This document shows positions 24,983 to 33,631 of a DNA stretch of 44,821 nucleotides, in pieces (the stretch's first letter is position 1; each line of letters begins with the position of its first letter). The notes beneath the pieces are model-generated. The model was not told the DNA's origin, ran no database searches, and saw only the letters and a program-made list of their open reading frames with translations. The stretch is from CAZSXS01 sp964611385 (GTDB lineage Bacteria > Bacillota > Clostridia > Lachnospirales > CAYPQA01): assembly GCA_964611385.1 (NCBI GenBank), contig CAZSXS010000023.1, positions 1 through 44,821 of the forward strand. The letters run 5' to 3'. Made by a program: the position numbers and the translations under genes.

Positions 24983-24998
24983 TACAAAATATTTTGTA
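24983..24998. promoter_or_regulatory. Perfect 16-bp palindrome before the 25012 gene
   Basis: TACAAAATATTTTGTA is a perfect inverted repeat that overlaps the start of the ribosome site (GTAGGAGGT) of the next gene. It could be an operator, possibly for the neighbouring ribbon-helix-helix protein, or a small RNA hairpin that masks translation. Confidence 0.5.
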
Positions 24999-25011
24999 GG
25001 AGGTATTCACT

Positions 25012-25770
25012 ATGGGAGAATACACAGGAAAAGGTCAAGGTACGTTAAACACAGTGCTTGGTTCTCTTGGAACAGCCGCATTTGCTGGATTGGATCTAAA
25101 CACAATCATCGACAAACTGGGTGGAAAAAACAATATAGACCCAATGGTTTTGATGACAATGATGAACGCTAACAAGGGAAACACCGGGGCCGCTGATATT
25201 TCGGCGATCATTGCAGCTCTTGCCCCACTCGTTGCTTCTTTTGTTTCATCAGGAAGTAAAGAAGAATTTGTTAGTCAAAAAGAATTCGAATGGGCACAGA
25301 AGTACAACGAATCCGAAAAGAAAAATGCTGCACTGGAAGCTGTATCTGTTGCAAGAGAAGCAGCTACCAAAGCCTTTACAGACGCGTCGGCTTATGCGAC
25401 CGGCTTGGTTGAGAAGTTGACTGGAGTGGTATCGGATATTACAAAGACAGTCATTCAGCAGGGACAGGAAGTGGCCGTTCTTAAGGCTGATATTCGTTGC
25501 TTGTCTGTATCCAACGAGAAGGATCATGCGGCCATTATCAACGGATATCAAAATGCTGTGGCCTTGGAGAGCGAACGGCGTAAGTGCGGGGATGAAAACC
25601 TGTACAGTTACGTTAATGCCACATTCGTACCTGGTAAGCTTGTAATGCCAAAAAGCGCTATCTGCCCTCCGGTAGAAAGTTCAGATATTGACATCAATGT
25701 AGTTCTGAATGCATTACTGACCGCCACTGGGAACGGGAACGGCAAAAAGGCTGCAACAACGGCAGCCTAA
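25012..25770 (+). CDS. Uncharacterised phage protein with Gly/Ala-rich N-terminus, 252 aa
   Basis: The N-terminal 85 residues are Gly/Ala-rich and weakly hydrophobic (TLNTVLGSLGTAAFAGLDLN, ISAIIAALAPLVASFVSSG). The middle (about 90-185) is a charged coiled coil. The C-terminal part has LYSYVNATFVPGKLVMPKSAICPP, a pattern I recall from unnamed gut-phage proteins but cannot name. It may be a surface-exposed virion or cell-surface protein. ATG 25012 has GTAGGAGGT just upstream. It is the first of three adjacent unknown genes. Confidence 0.7.
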   Translation: MGEYTGKGQGTLNTVLGSLGTAAFAGLDLNTIIDKLGGKNNIDPMVLMTMMNANKGNTGAADISAIIAALAPLVASFVSSGSKEEFVSQKEFEWAQKYNESEKKNAALEAVSVAREAATKAFTDASAYATGLVEKLTGVVSDITKTVIQQGQEVAVLKADIRCLSVSNEKDHAAIINGYQNAVALESERRKCGDENLYSYVNATFVPGKLVMPKSAICPPVESSDIDINVVLNALLTATGNGNGKKAATTAA

Positions 25771-25776
25771 TTGGAA

Positions 25777-25803
25777 TGGCGGTTACGTTTATCGTGACCG
25801 CCA
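25777..25803 (+). terminator. Hairpin after the 25012 gene
   Basis: TGGCGGTTACG and CGTGACCGCCA pair as an 11-bp stem with one G-T pair around TTTAT. It lies between the stop at 25770 and the next start, and is followed only by a weak T stretch, so it may be a partial terminator or mRNA stabiliser. Confidence 0.6.
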
Positions 25804-25829
25804 TTTACCTTATTGAAAGGATTGATTAC

Positions 25830-26144
25830 GTGAAAGTTTCAATGGCTCAATTTAAAAAGGCTCTGAATATGTTTATTGATAACACTTACACTCCTAAAGT
25901 ACCAGCCTCCGAATACCTTATGTACTTCGGAAAGATAGCCATACTTAATTCTGTTTTAACTTCCAAGTGGGCTGCACTTGCCGATGATGACAGTATGGTT
26001 AATGTAGAGCCTTTTTACGAGGCTTATACGAAAATGTTTGAACACACAGATAAGGTTGACTTCAAAGGATTTACGATTGATAAAAACGACCTAAACGAAC
26101 TTATGGGATTCATCAAAGTTGAATCCGGTAAGAAATTGAGTTAA
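25830..26144 (+). CDS. Uncharacterised protein, 104 aa
   Basis: Starts at GTG 25830 (MKVSMAQFKKALNMFID), with GAAAGGATTGATTAC upstream; a longer frame from 25776 would run through the hairpin and is less likely. It is soluble and mostly helical, with an acidic middle (ALADDDSMVNVEPFYEAYTKM). No family is recognised. It is placed between the Gly/Ala-rich protein and the ferritin-like one, suggesting the three act together. Confidence 0.65.
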   Translation: MKVSMAQFKKALNMFIDNTYTPKVPASEYLMYFGKIAILNSVLTSKWAALADDDSMVNVEPFYEAYTKMFEHTDKVDFKGFTIDKNDLNELMGFIKVESGKKLS

Positions 26145-26160
26145 GGCAGGGGGCATTGAG

Positions 26161-26469
26161 TTGAAAATCAAAGAACTTATAGATGTTATTGACAATTTTA
26201 ATTCTGAAATTAGAGACGCCAGCAAGTATACAGACCTGTCTCTGAATCACAAGGGTACAAAGGAACTATTCGACTTATACACCACTCTTTCCAACGAGGA
26301 AATCAAACATGCCGAAATGCTGTTGTCAACGGCGCATAAAGAATTTGAGCAGCTCAAAAAAGGCGAAAGTAGCGATTTGCCAATCACGGAACTATGGGAA
26401 CACCAACATAAAAACATGATTAACGAATTGATAAGGGCAAAAATCAAACTTGAGGCAGTAAAAAAGTAA
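26161..26469 (+). CDS. Small helical, ferritin-like-pattern protein, 102 aa
   Basis: Begins at TTG 26161 after AGGCAGGGGGCATTGAG. A central helix with NEEIKHAEMLLSTAHKEFEQL resembles the E..H helix of ferritin-like/rubrerythrin proteins, and a second HQHKNMINELIRAK follows, but only a single ExxH is clear, so metal binding is uncertain. It is the last prophage gene before the bidirectional terminator. Confidence 0.6.
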   Translation: MKIKELIDVIDNFNSEIRDASKYTDLSLNHKGTKELFDLYTTLSNEEIKHAEMLLSTAHKEFEQLKKGESSDLPITELWEHQHKNMINELIRAKIKLEAVKK

Positions 26470-26535
26470 ACAAAAATATCCACAATCATAGATTAATCAA
26501 CAGAGACTAAAAATTGATGGAAATGTACAGAAAAT

Positions 26536-26582
26536 AAAAAAGCACCGATCAATGTTTGACATGCATTGATCGGTGCTTTTTT
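26536..26582. terminator. Bidirectional terminator at the prophage/tRNA junction
   Basis: An exceptionally long stem (about 19 bp, GCACCGATCAATG in the core) with a 9-base loop and T runs on both strands. It ends the rightward prophage genes and the leftward tRNA operon. Confidence 0.93.
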
Positions 26583-26662
26583 ATTTTCTACTTAATACAA
26601 TACCAAACAACCCATTTACAAAAATGTACTTTGGATTTGAGTTCGGATACTGAATGCCAAAG

Positions 26663-26736
26663 TGGAGATAACTGGAATCGAACCAGTGACCCCATGCATG
26701 TCAAGCATGTACTCTAACCAGCTGAGCTATACCTCC
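26663..26736 (-). tRNA. tRNA-Val (GAC)
   Basis: A complete 74-nt cloverleaf on the minus strand: acceptor GGAGGTA with TATCTCC (one G-T pair), anticodon stem CATGC/GCATG, loop TTGACAT giving anticodon GAC, T-arm GGTTCGATTCC. The CCA is not encoded. Second gene of a two-tRNA operon. Confidence 0.95.
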
Positions 26737-26799
26737 GAAGTATCAAAAAACAAAAACCTTTCATAAAGCAAGCCTTACAAAAAGAAAAAAATTCCGTAA

Positions 26800-26872
<73 letters not shown>

Positions 26873-26883
26873 AAAACGAGAAT

Positions 26884-26912
26884 AGTATAGCATGAAAGGT
26901 TTAACTTGTCAA
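26884..26912 (-). promoter_or_regulatory. Promoter of the tRNA-Ala/tRNA-Val operon
   Basis: Minus strand TTGACA (26912-26907), 17-base spacer, TATACT (26889-26884), close upstream of tRNA-Ala. The -35 box is part of a TTGTCAA/TTGACAA inverted repeat (26906-26927). Confidence 0.88.
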
Positions 26913-26953
26913 TTCTTTTTTTGACAATCTTTTTGAATCTTCAACGACTGATT

Positions 26954-29182
26954 CTAGCTACTCTGTTCAATAATCTTCTCCCAGGTGAGGCGACCAATGA
27001 CTCCGTCTGGCACCAGGCCAAAGAGACGCTGAAAGGCCATGACGGCAGCTTCTGTTTTGGCTCCGAAGACGCCGTCTGCGGTAACCTTGGGGATGGTTGT
27101 ATATTTGTTGGCGATTGTGTTCAGCCTGGTTTGCATAAGCTTCACATTATCACCCCTGGAGCCTACCCGCAAGGCCGTACCTGGATAAGGAATAGTTTTG
27201 TTTTTGTACACGCTGACGATCTTATCCCAGGTTTGCCTTCCAATCACGCCATCAGGTGTCAAGCCGAACTGACGTTGGAAAGCAATGACTGCATCTCTGG
27301 TGGCTGGGCCGAAGATTCCGTCCGCAGTGACTTTTGGAATCGAGGGATACGTATTACTGATAGAGTTCAGATAGGTTTGCATGATACGAACGTTTTCACC
27401 CACTGAGCCTACGCGTAGTGCGGTTCCAGGGTAAGGCAGCGACTCGTTCTTATACACGCTGACGATCTTATCCCAAGTTTGTTTTCCGATCAAGCCGTCT
27501 GGTGTCAGCCCAAATTGTTTCTGGAAGGCTATAACTGCATTCTGGGTGGCTGGGCCGAAAACACCGTCCGCAGTGACCTTTGGAATGGAAGGGTAACTGT
27601 TGCTGATAGCGTTCAAATAGGTTTGCATAAGACGAACGTTTTCACCAACGGACCCCAAGCGCAAAACAATACCTGGGAAAGGTGTACTTTCTACATTCTT
27701 ATTGATACCGTTGTACACATCGTACAGCTTGCTCCAGGTGCCAGGTCCAACCACACCGTCCTGTGCAAGGCCAAAGGTTTTTTGAAATTCAATTACGGCA
27801 TTTCTGGTCTCCCCATCAAAATACCCCGTTTGCTTAATCGGAGGAATGGAGCTATAGAAATCGCCGATATAATTCAATATGAACTGCAAATCCTTAACCT
27901 GCTGCCCAGAGGAACCTTGACGGATCGTGGTTGTGGGTGGCTTTAAGCCAATGCCTTCTTCCTCGGCTTCGGCGCTTAATTCAGCCAGCTTTTTAACCGC
28001 TGTATAGATATAGGAAATCTTATACCAGGTGCCCTTATCCACCTTTCCCGTTTGAGGTAGGCTGAATATTTTCTGAAATTCCTTAACCGCACTGGTGGTA
28101 TCTGCCTTAAAATCTCCATCCGGCATAAGGATACGTGGAATACTGGGATAATTCAAGCGGATACGGCTTAATTGGATTTGGATCGTTCGGACACTGGTGT
28201 TATTGTCGCCTTCCTCCAAGGGCACACCGGGAAAAGAGGAAGTGACGCCGCCGATAGAGGTAACCACGCCAAGCTCGATATCATTTCCATAATAATACTT
28301 CAAAATCTCCAAGGGAGTCTTGCCCTGATTGGCCAAGGGCACCGTTCCCCACTGAGACATGCCTTTACAGGTAACGGTAGTTCCATTGCAATAGGTCGTA
28401 AACAAGGGAGCAATGCTATTAATGCGCTTTACATACAAATTAAAGACCAAGTCAACCGCGCGGCTGATGGTATCAAAAATATTACGACCTTCTATATAGT
28501 ATTGATCATATTGCGTTGAATTAGTAATATCGAAGTTGTATCCGCGGCTTGGATACCATTCTGTAAAGATACGATTTAACACCAAAGACACCTGTGCGTG
28601 AATATTGGCGATCAATGAGTTTTGAGGCCAGGTGGGATAGATTTCGCTGGAGGCTACATTTTTTATGTAGTCTATAAACCGAACCCACACATTTCTTGCA
28701 TTGGACGAGGGAGTACCCAAGTGGACGACAACGAATTCTGGTATTACCACAGCCTTTAAAACCCGGCCGCCTTCCCTTGGGGCTTCGGGAAGCATTTGTA
28801 TATCCGTATCCAGAGCGTTGGGCGGGATGTCAAAGACTTGCACCCCAGCTTCACCTGTTCTGGGCATGGGCTGCATACTCACCGGCAGCGTGGAAGAAAT
28901 CGTTGAAAATATTTGCACATTTTTAACAACGCTGGAGGAATACCCCTCTGCATAGACCTCTACGTCATACGTAGCATAGGGCAAATTTTTATGAATGGGG
29001 TCTAAGGTCAAATCAACACTTGGGGCATCAAGGGAGACATAGATTGTCAAGCCGTCTTCATTTGTTTTTAGGGAATACAGTTGACTACCGGCCTTGTCTT
29101 TAATAATAACTGTGGCGTTTTCGATGGGTAAAGCGCTGCTACCCGTGGTTACAAGGACTTGCAAGTATCCGGGATCACTCAT
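26954..29182 (-). CDS. SpoIID-like protein with five peptidoglycan-binding repeats
   Basis: 742 aa. Residues 1-110 form a carboxypeptidase-regulatory-like beta domain, with no signal peptide visible. Residues about 190-320 show the SpoIID/LytB signature, with NSLIANIHAQVSLVLNRI and KGMSQWGTVPLANQGKTPLEILKYYYG. Then come five PG_binding_1 repeats (motif DGxFGPATxxAVIAFQ...G.IGxxTW), the last three with an exact 82-residue (246-bp) period. Such proteins bind or trim cortex or cell-wall peptidoglycan in spore formers. The ATG at 29182 has GGAGGT upstream. It is divergent from ldh. Confidence 0.9.
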   Translation of the reverse strand: MSDPGYLQVLVTTGSSALPIENATVIIKDKAGSQLYSLKTNEDGLTIYVSLDAPSVDLTLDPIHKNLPYATYDVEVYAEGYSSSVVKNVQIFSTISSTLPVSMQPMPRTGEAGVQVFDIPPNALDTDIQMLPEAPREGGRVLKAVVIPEFVVVHLGTPSSNARNVWVRFIDYIKNVASSEIYPTWPQNSLIANIHAQVSLVLNRIFTEWYPSRGYNFDITNSTQYDQYYIEGRNIFDTISRAVDLVFNLYVKRINSIAPLFTTYCNGTTVTCKGMSQWGTVPLANQGKTPLEILKYYYGNDIELGVVTSIGGVTSSFPGVPLEEGDNNTSVRTIQIQLSRIRLNYPSIPRILMPDGDFKADTTSAVKEFQKIFSLPQTGKVDKGTWYKISYIYTAVKKLAELSAEAEEEGIGLKPPTTTIRQGSSGQQVKDLQFILNYIGDFYSSIPPIKQTGYFDGETRNAVIEFQKTFGLAQDGVVGPGTWSKLYDVYNGINKNVESTPFPGIVLRLGSVGENVRLMQTYLNAISNSYPSIPKVTADGVFGPATQNAVIAFQKQFGLTPDGLIGKQTWDKIVSVYKNESLPYPGTALRVGSVGENVRIMQTYLNSISNTYPSIPKVTADGIFGPATRDAVIAFQRQFGLTPDGVIGRQTWDKIVSVYKNKTIPYPGTALRVGSRGDNVKLMQTRLNTIANKYTTIPKVTADGVFGAKTEAAVMAFQRLFGLVPDGVIGRLTWEKIIEQSS
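27128..27860 (-). repeat. Tandem 246-bp repeats in the peptidoglycan-binding gene
   Basis: The anchor GGTTTGCAT recurs at 27128, 27374 and 27620, exactly 246 bp apart, and flanking bases stay highly similar. These are coding repeats (82 aa each) of peptidoglycan-binding domains, and could expand or contract by recombination. The stated end is approximate. Confidence 0.8.
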
Positions 29183-29226
29183 AATTACCTCCGATATGGG
29201 CTTATTAGTATATTATACACGGCAAG

Positions 29227-29242
29227 TGGCAAAATATTGCCA
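29227..29242 (+). promoter_or_regulatory. Inverted repeat upstream of ldh
   Basis: TGGCAA AATA TTGCCA is a 6-base inverted repeat between the divergent genes. It is not a good match to the Rex consensus I know (TTGTGA-N8-TCACAA), so only an unnamed operator can be suggested. Confidence 0.3.
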
Positions 29243-29282
29243 GTACCAATACCGAAAACAAACGGAATCGAGGAGAAGAAAC

Positions 29283-30221
29283 ATGAAAACAAGGGTAGTT
29301 ATAATCGGGAACGGCTTGGTAGGCTCCACCACCACTTACACGATGATGCTGAGTGGCATTGCAAATGAGATTTTTGTTATTGATCTGAACAAAGAAAAGG
29401 TGGAAGGGGATGTTTTGGATATGAATCACGGGCTGAGCTTTCTGACACCAGTGAAGCTCAGCGCCGGGGATTATTCCGACTGCAAGGAGGCAAACGTGGT
29501 CATCATTACGGCCGGTGTTGCACAGAAGGAGGGAGAAGACAGACTGGATCTGCTAAAAAGAAACGTAAAGGTCTTCGACAACATTATTGACCAATTAATG
29601 AAAAACATCGGCCAGCATACGGTACTGCTCATCGTCACCAACCCCGTTGATGTGCTGACCCAGTACACCCTTGCAAAGTCTGGTTTGCCAAGGAATCGGG
29701 TTATCGGTTCCGGCACGGTTCTGGACACCTCACGGCTTAAATACGCGATTTCTGAACACACAGGCATCGACTCACGGAACATTCATGCCTTTGTTCTGGG
29801 GGAACACGGGGACAGTGAGGTGGCGGCTTTTTCATCCACGAACATTTCGGGTATGAGCTTAGATGAATACTGCCACCAATGCAGCGAGTGCGACAGCAGT
29901 CAGGATCTATTGAACGACTTGCACGAACAGGTGAAAAACGCCGCTTACGAAATCATCGAAAAGAAAGGCTCCACCTATTATGCGGTAGCCCTGGCCGTGA
30001 ATCGGATTACAGAAGCCATACTCCACGACCAGCGCTCTATCCTCACGGTCTCCACCTTATTGGAGGGCCAATACGGCATCCGCGAAGCCTGCGTCAGCGT
30101 ACCTTGCATTATCGGGCGGGGTGGAGTGCGAAAAATTTTGGAAATCAGCTTATCCGATCCTGAGCGAGAAGGTCTTACAAAAAGCGCTGAGATTGTACGA
30201 AAGGAATACAAAGGGATATAA
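29283..30221 (+). CDS. ldh: L-lactate dehydrogenase
   Basis: EC 1.1.1.27: pyruvate + NADH to L-lactate + NAD, at the end of fermentative glycolysis. Visible: Rossmann motif GNGLVGST (residues 9-16), Asp34 for NAD, Arg87 (GEDRLDLL) for substrate, Asp148/His175 catalytic pair (LDTSR, GEHGDSE). Full length at 312 aa. ATG 29283 follows GAGGAGAAG; in-frame upstream codons from 29094 overlap the divergent gene and are not used. A TGGCAA/TTGCCA inverted repeat (29227-29242) lies about 40 bases before the start. A terminator follows. Confidence 0.94.
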   Translation: MKTRVVIIGNGLVGSTTTYTMMLSGIANEIFVIDLNKEKVEGDVLDMNHGLSFLTPVKLSAGDYSDCKEANVVIITAGVAQKEGEDRLDLLKRNVKVFDNIIDQLMKNIGQHTVLLIVTNPVDVLTQYTLAKSGLPRNRVIGSGTVLDTSRLKYAISEHTGIDSRNIHAFVLGEHGDSEVAAFSSTNISGMSLDEYCHQCSECDSSQDLLNDLHEQVKNAAYEIIEKKGSTYYAVALAVNRITEAILHDQRSILTVSTLLEGQYGIREACVSVPCIIGRGGVRKILEISLSDPEREGLTKSAEIVRKEYKGI

Positions 30222-30226
30222 AAACA

Positions 30227-30258
30227 AAAACCCGTGTGAAGGGTATCACACGGGTTTT
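30227..30258 (+). terminator. Terminator after ldh
   Basis: AAAACCCGTGTGA and TCACACGGGTTTT make a perfect 13-bp stem around AGGGTA, followed by a T-rich tract. The stem begins six bases after the ldh stop. Confidence 0.93.
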
Positions 30259-30296
30259 CTTCTTTCTAAGAAATGATTTCTTGAGAAAATGATTTC

Positions 30297-30728
30297 TTAA
30301 GAAACTGGAATGTCTGCTTTGGCCAAAGCCTTATTGATCGCATTCAGTAGAATTTGTGAGGTGTATGTATACTCTGAAAGTGCTGAAATTTCCGTTGTCT
30401 GCTTGTCAATGATCTCTTTTGAGATGGCCTGTAGGGTCGGCTTGAACAACGGATAGAACACCTCTTGAGCCTCTGTCATGTTGCTGAGTTCCAGCCTCAT
30501 GATTTCTCTTTCGCTGACGGTCACCAAAACGTTAACCGGCTTGTTGTGCAGGACGATCTCTGCCGTGTAGGTCCCAGGCACATACAAACTAACGCTTGGC
30601 TCCTGATTCTTGTTTTTGGGAAGAAATAGGCAAATCAATAGGATAATCAGGGCAAGGCCCAAGATCGCAAAGATTGCCGACTTAAAAATTTCCCGGAGTT
30701 GCAGTACAATTATTTTTGTACCCTTCAT
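30297..30728 (-). CDS. Membrane-anchored protein with degenerate FMN-binding-like domain
   Basis: 143 aa. Residues 15-36 are one transmembrane helix (SAIFAILGLALIILLICLFL). The rest follows the FMN-binding domain plan: GTYTAEIVL, VLVTVSEREIMRLEL, EIIDKQTTEISALSEYTYTSQILLNAINKALAKA. The canonical SGATYTS box that carries the covalent FMN threonine reads SEYTYTS here, so flavin attachment is doubtful. The outside-facing domain suggests a cell-surface role. ATG 30728 has GGGGGAAGTG upstream. It is divergent from the O-acetylation genes. Confidence 0.65.
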   Translation of the reverse strand: MKGTKIIVLQLREIFKSAIFAILGLALIILLICLFLPKNKNQEPSVSLYVPGTYTAEIVLHNKPVNVLVTVSEREIMRLELSNMTEAQEVFYPLFKPTLQAISKEIIDKQTTEISALSEYTYTSQILLNAINKALAKADIPVS

Positions 30729-30873
30729 TTTTCACTTCCCCCTATGAAAAGCTAAAAGCTATTTGTTTGTATAGTTTATTAAGTAGGGTTGTAAAATATT
30801 ACACATTTGTTGGCCAGTTAAAAAAGCATAGTGCCTGTTTGCTTTGAGATCAAAAGCGAAAAAGCAAAAATAC

Positions 30874-30902
30874 TTGACAGTATTTTTGCCTTCTCATATA
30901 CT
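30874..30902 (+). promoter_or_regulatory. Promoter of the O-acetylation operon
   Basis: TTGACA (30874-30879), 17-base spacer, TATACT (30897-30902), about 36 bases before the MBOAT ATG. Near-perfect sigma-A boxes. Confidence 0.85.
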
Positions 30903-30938
30903 ATGGGAATATTTCAACCAATTTTTTCCGGAGGCTCT

Positions 30939-32321
30939 ATGTTATTCAGCTCTAATATTTTTTTGTATGTTTTTTTACCCATTCTTTTTATTCTGTATTT
31001 TTTCCCTTATCTGAAAAAAGTACATACCTACCGAAATCTGTTGTTGCTGGGCTTCAGCTTGTTTTTTTATTTGTACGGCTGTGGTCGCTACATCATGATT
31101 CTTTTTGTGTCTATCGGTTTTAACTATGCCTTTGGTATTTTTGTGGACAGGCTCCGACCGAAGAAGCTCTTGCTGTCCCTTGGCTTGGCTGTTAATTTGC
31201 TGCTGCTGCTTTTTTATAAGTATTTTAATTTTCTGTATACGGATGTCTTTAAGTTCCCAGAGGCAAACAAAATTTTCTTGCCTGTCGGTATTTCTTTCTT
31301 TACCTTTCAGGCCATGTCCTATCTGATTGATGTGTACCGAAAGGACATTCCTGTCCAAACCAGTCTCTACAAGCTGGCTCTTTATATTTCCTTCTTTCCG
31401 CAGCTGGTGGCTGGGCCTATTGTTCGCTATGGGGATATGAATCAGGATATTAACCATAGAAAGGATGACTTTGATACTATTTATCAAGGTGCTTGCCGCT
31501 TTTGCTTCGGCTTGGCTAAGAAAGTGGTCTTTGCTGATAACTTTGGACTGACGGTTGATCAGATTTTTGCCCTCCAACCGGAAAACTTGAGTACGCCCCT
31601 GGCATGGAGCGGCGCACTTTTATATACCTTGCAGATTTATTTTGATTTTTCTGCTTATTCGGATATGGCTATCGGCTTAGCAAATATCTTTGGCTTCCAC
31701 TTTAACGAGAACTTTATTATGCCGTACTCTTCAAAGAATGTTACCGAGTTTTGGAGAAGGTGGCATATTTCTCTCTCCTCCTGGTTCAGGGATTACCTCT
31801 ATATCCCCCTGGGCGGCAACAGAAAGGGAACAATTAGAACCTATTTTAATCTGTTTATTGTCTTTTTTCTCTGCGGTCTTTGGCATGGAGCCGGCTTTAG
31901 CTTCATCGTATGGGGACTTTATCACGGGATGCTTCTCGTGATTGAGCGCATTCTCTTGACCAAGTTTCGCTTTAAACTGAAAGGCTTTGTCGGCAACATC
32001 ATAACCTTCTTGCTGGTCATGTTTGGTTGGGTCTTGTTTAGAAGCCCGGATTTAAGCTCCGCCCTACGTTTTATGTCTGTCATGCTTGGCAAGCAACAGC
32101 TGCAAGGCTTCCAGTATTATACGTACTTCTTTTATCTGAATATTCCAGTTATTTTCTATACGATACTCGGTTTGATTCTATCCCTATTCCCTCTGTCAAA
32201 GATCAAGGAAGGGTTAATGAAGTCAAGCGCCTATGGGATTTGCGCTGCGCTGCTTTTGTTTTTTTCCATGCTGTACCTGGCCGACGCTACCTTTAATCCC
32301 TTTATTTATTTTCAGTTTTAA
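30939..32321 (+). CDS. MBOAT O-acyltransferase (AlgI/DltB-like)
   Basis: 460 aa with about 10-12 transmembrane helices, matching the membrane-bound O-acyltransferase family: LFSSNIFLYVFLPI at the start, PVGISFFTFQAMSYLIDVYRK, YFDFSAYSDMAIG, and the catalytic histidine in CGLWHGAGFSFIVWG. It passes acetyl groups across the membrane to a partner that modifies a surface polysaccharide. GGAGGCTCT precedes ATG 30939; the longer upstream frame overlaps the promoter. The next gene is its usual AlgJ/DHHW partner. Confidence 0.92.
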   Translation: MLFSSNIFLYVFLPILFILYFFPYLKKVHTYRNLLLLGFSLFFYLYGCGRYIMILFVSIGFNYAFGIFVDRLRPKKLLLSLGLAVNLLLLLFYKYFNFLYTDVFKFPEANKIFLPVGISFFTFQAMSYLIDVYRKDIPVQTSLYKLALYISFFPQLVAGPIVRYGDMNQDINHRKDDFDTIYQGACRFCFGLAKKVVFADNFGLTVDQIFALQPENLSTPLAWSGALLYTLQIYFDFSAYSDMAIGLANIFGFHFNENFIMPYSSKNVTEFWRRWHISLSSWFRDYLYIPLGGNRKGTIRTYFNLFIVFFLCGLWHGAGFSFIVWGLYHGMLLVIERILLTKFRFKLKGFVGNIITFLLVMFGWVLFRSPDLSSALRFMSVMLGKQQLQGFQYYTYFFYLNIPVIFYTILGLILSLFPLSKIKEGLMKSSAYGICAALLLFFSMLYLADATFNPFIYFQF

Positions 32322-32342
32322 CCCTTGCTTTTGGAGGCCTTC

Positions 32343-33491
32343 ATGAAAAAACGAACCATGAAACAACTAACCATCCTGTCCATGATCTTTTTGATCCTTT
32401 TGCCGACCCTTACACGGCTTTTGGGCATCGGCAACTTTTATTCTATTAATGAAAACCGTTACAAGAAACAACTGCCTGCTGAAAGCATCCTGCAAGGCTT
32501 TACCGGCGACGGTTCCTATTGGAAAAAGCTAGAGGAAGTCTTCAATGACAACTTTGGGTTCAGAGATCTGTTCATCCGGACAAAAAACCAAATTTTATAT
32601 ACTGTCTTTGATTATTCTAAGGAGCTGTACATCGGCAAGGACAATTACATGTCTTACTTTAATGATGTGGCCTTGGAGCAAATTAACAATGAAAGGATAA
32701 GCCCCGAACGCTTTACAGAAATCATGGAAGCCTATCATCGGGTGGAAGCGTTCTGTGAGGAAAAAGGGCTTGAGCTTTTCTATTTGGTTGCCCCACAAAA
32801 AAATACGGTCTTTCCCGAAACTTCAGTGGGCTTTCCGGTTAGGCGTCCGCCGTTTACCATGTACGACAAGTTTATTGAGTACTGCAACAGCTCCAGCCTC
32901 AGAGATAAGACTCTGAACGTAAAGGAAGTTTTACGGGAAGCGGAGAAGACGCAGCCGACCTTTTATTACCAAGACTTCCACTGGAACGACTGGGGAGCTG
33001 CGGTTACCTTTGGCTTGGCGGTCAATCAAGTTGCCAAACGCATAGGACTTCCTGAGTGCTATGACATCAAAAAGCTCAATTTTAGTACCTTTGAAATGCC
33101 TCGGTTCTACGGCGTGCAGATAGACAGCCTATCGGTTTTACTGCCGCCCACCTTTGATCCGGCCATCACGGTATCCATGCCCATCACCTCCGTTGCCGTA
33201 CAAGAGGAGGAGGCCTACCCCTATCTGGCTCACTTTATCAACAAGGAGCCAAAGTTGGAAGGAAAGGCGCTGTTCATCGGCGATTCCTACACAACCCCCG
33301 CTGTATCCACCATTAACGAAACAAACCCTGGAATTGTAGACTGTTTCCCCGAGGTTCGCTCCATTCATTACAACAATGCCAAGGGACTGCTGCGTAATCT
33401 TCCCGAAGGCACTAAGTATGTTTTCATTGAGTTTATTGAGTCAGTCTTCAGCTATTCGGATATGTACTTGAATAGCTTGTTGGAAGAATAA
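32343..33491 (+). CDS. AlgJ/AlgX-like SGNH acetyltransferase partner (DHHW-type)
   Basis: 382 aa with an N-terminal membrane anchor (LTILSMIFLILLPTLTRLLG). The SGNH-like domain has the nucleophile motif IGDSYT (GDSY) and the DFHWNDWGA box (DxHW), as in AlgJ/AlgX and the DHHW family of surface polysaccharide O-acetyltransferases. It acts outside the membrane, taking acetyl groups from the preceding MBOAT. It begins 21 bases after the MBOAT stop. Confidence 0.87.
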   Translation: MKKRTMKQLTILSMIFLILLPTLTRLLGIGNFYSINENRYKKQLPAESILQGFTGDGSYWKKLEEVFNDNFGFRDLFIRTKNQILYTVFDYSKELYIGKDNYMSYFNDVALEQINNERISPERFTEIMEAYHRVEAFCEEKGLELFYLVAPQKNTVFPETSVGFPVRRPPFTMYDKFIEYCNSSSLRDKTLNVKEVLREAEKTQPTFYYQDFHWNDWGAAVTFGLAVNQVAKRIGLPECYDIKKLNFSTFEMPRFYGVQIDSLSVLLPPTFDPAITVSMPITSVAVQEEEAYPYLAHFINKEPKLEGKALFIGDSYTTPAVSTINETNPGIVDCFPEVRSIHYNNAKGLLRNLPEGTKYVFIEFIESVFSYSDMYLNSLLEE

Positions 33492-33511
33492 AAGATCATC
33501 GTGGCAGCTTT

Positions 33512-33551
33512 GAAAAGCCCCTGTTTTCATTTTTGAAAACAGGGGCTTTTC
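33512..33551 (+). terminator. Terminator after the O-acetylation pair
   Basis: A perfect 17-bp stem (arms 33512-33528 and 33535-33551, core AGCCCCTGTTTTC) with a T-rich tail. It ends the operon. Confidence 0.93.
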
Positions 33552-33631
33552 TTCTATTCTGTAACCCTTTGTGTCCTTTGCGAATACGGTATGTAATAAC
33601 ATAGCGTCAAAAACAAGTGAGGTGTTAGGAT

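Noticed and set aside
27128..27860. Regularly spaced repeats that might look like a CRISPR or other array
   Set aside because: They are long coding repeats (246 bp) in a peptidoglycan-binding gene with no spacers.
26906..29182. Long rightward frames opposite the peptidoglycan-binding gene (26906-27406, 27479-27946, 28172-28519)
   Set aside because: They have no family match or good ribosome site and lie antisense to a clear gene; they are shadows of its repeats.
29227..29242. Rex operator upstream of ldh
   Set aside because: TGGCAA-N4-TTGCCA does not match the Rex consensus.
29094..29282. N-terminal extension of lactate dehydrogenase
   Set aside because: It overlaps the divergent gene, and the GAGGAGAAG site and family length support ATG 29283.
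30831..30938. N-terminal extension of the MBOAT protein
   Set aside because: It overlaps the TTGACA/TATACT promoter, and GGAGG supports ATG 30939.
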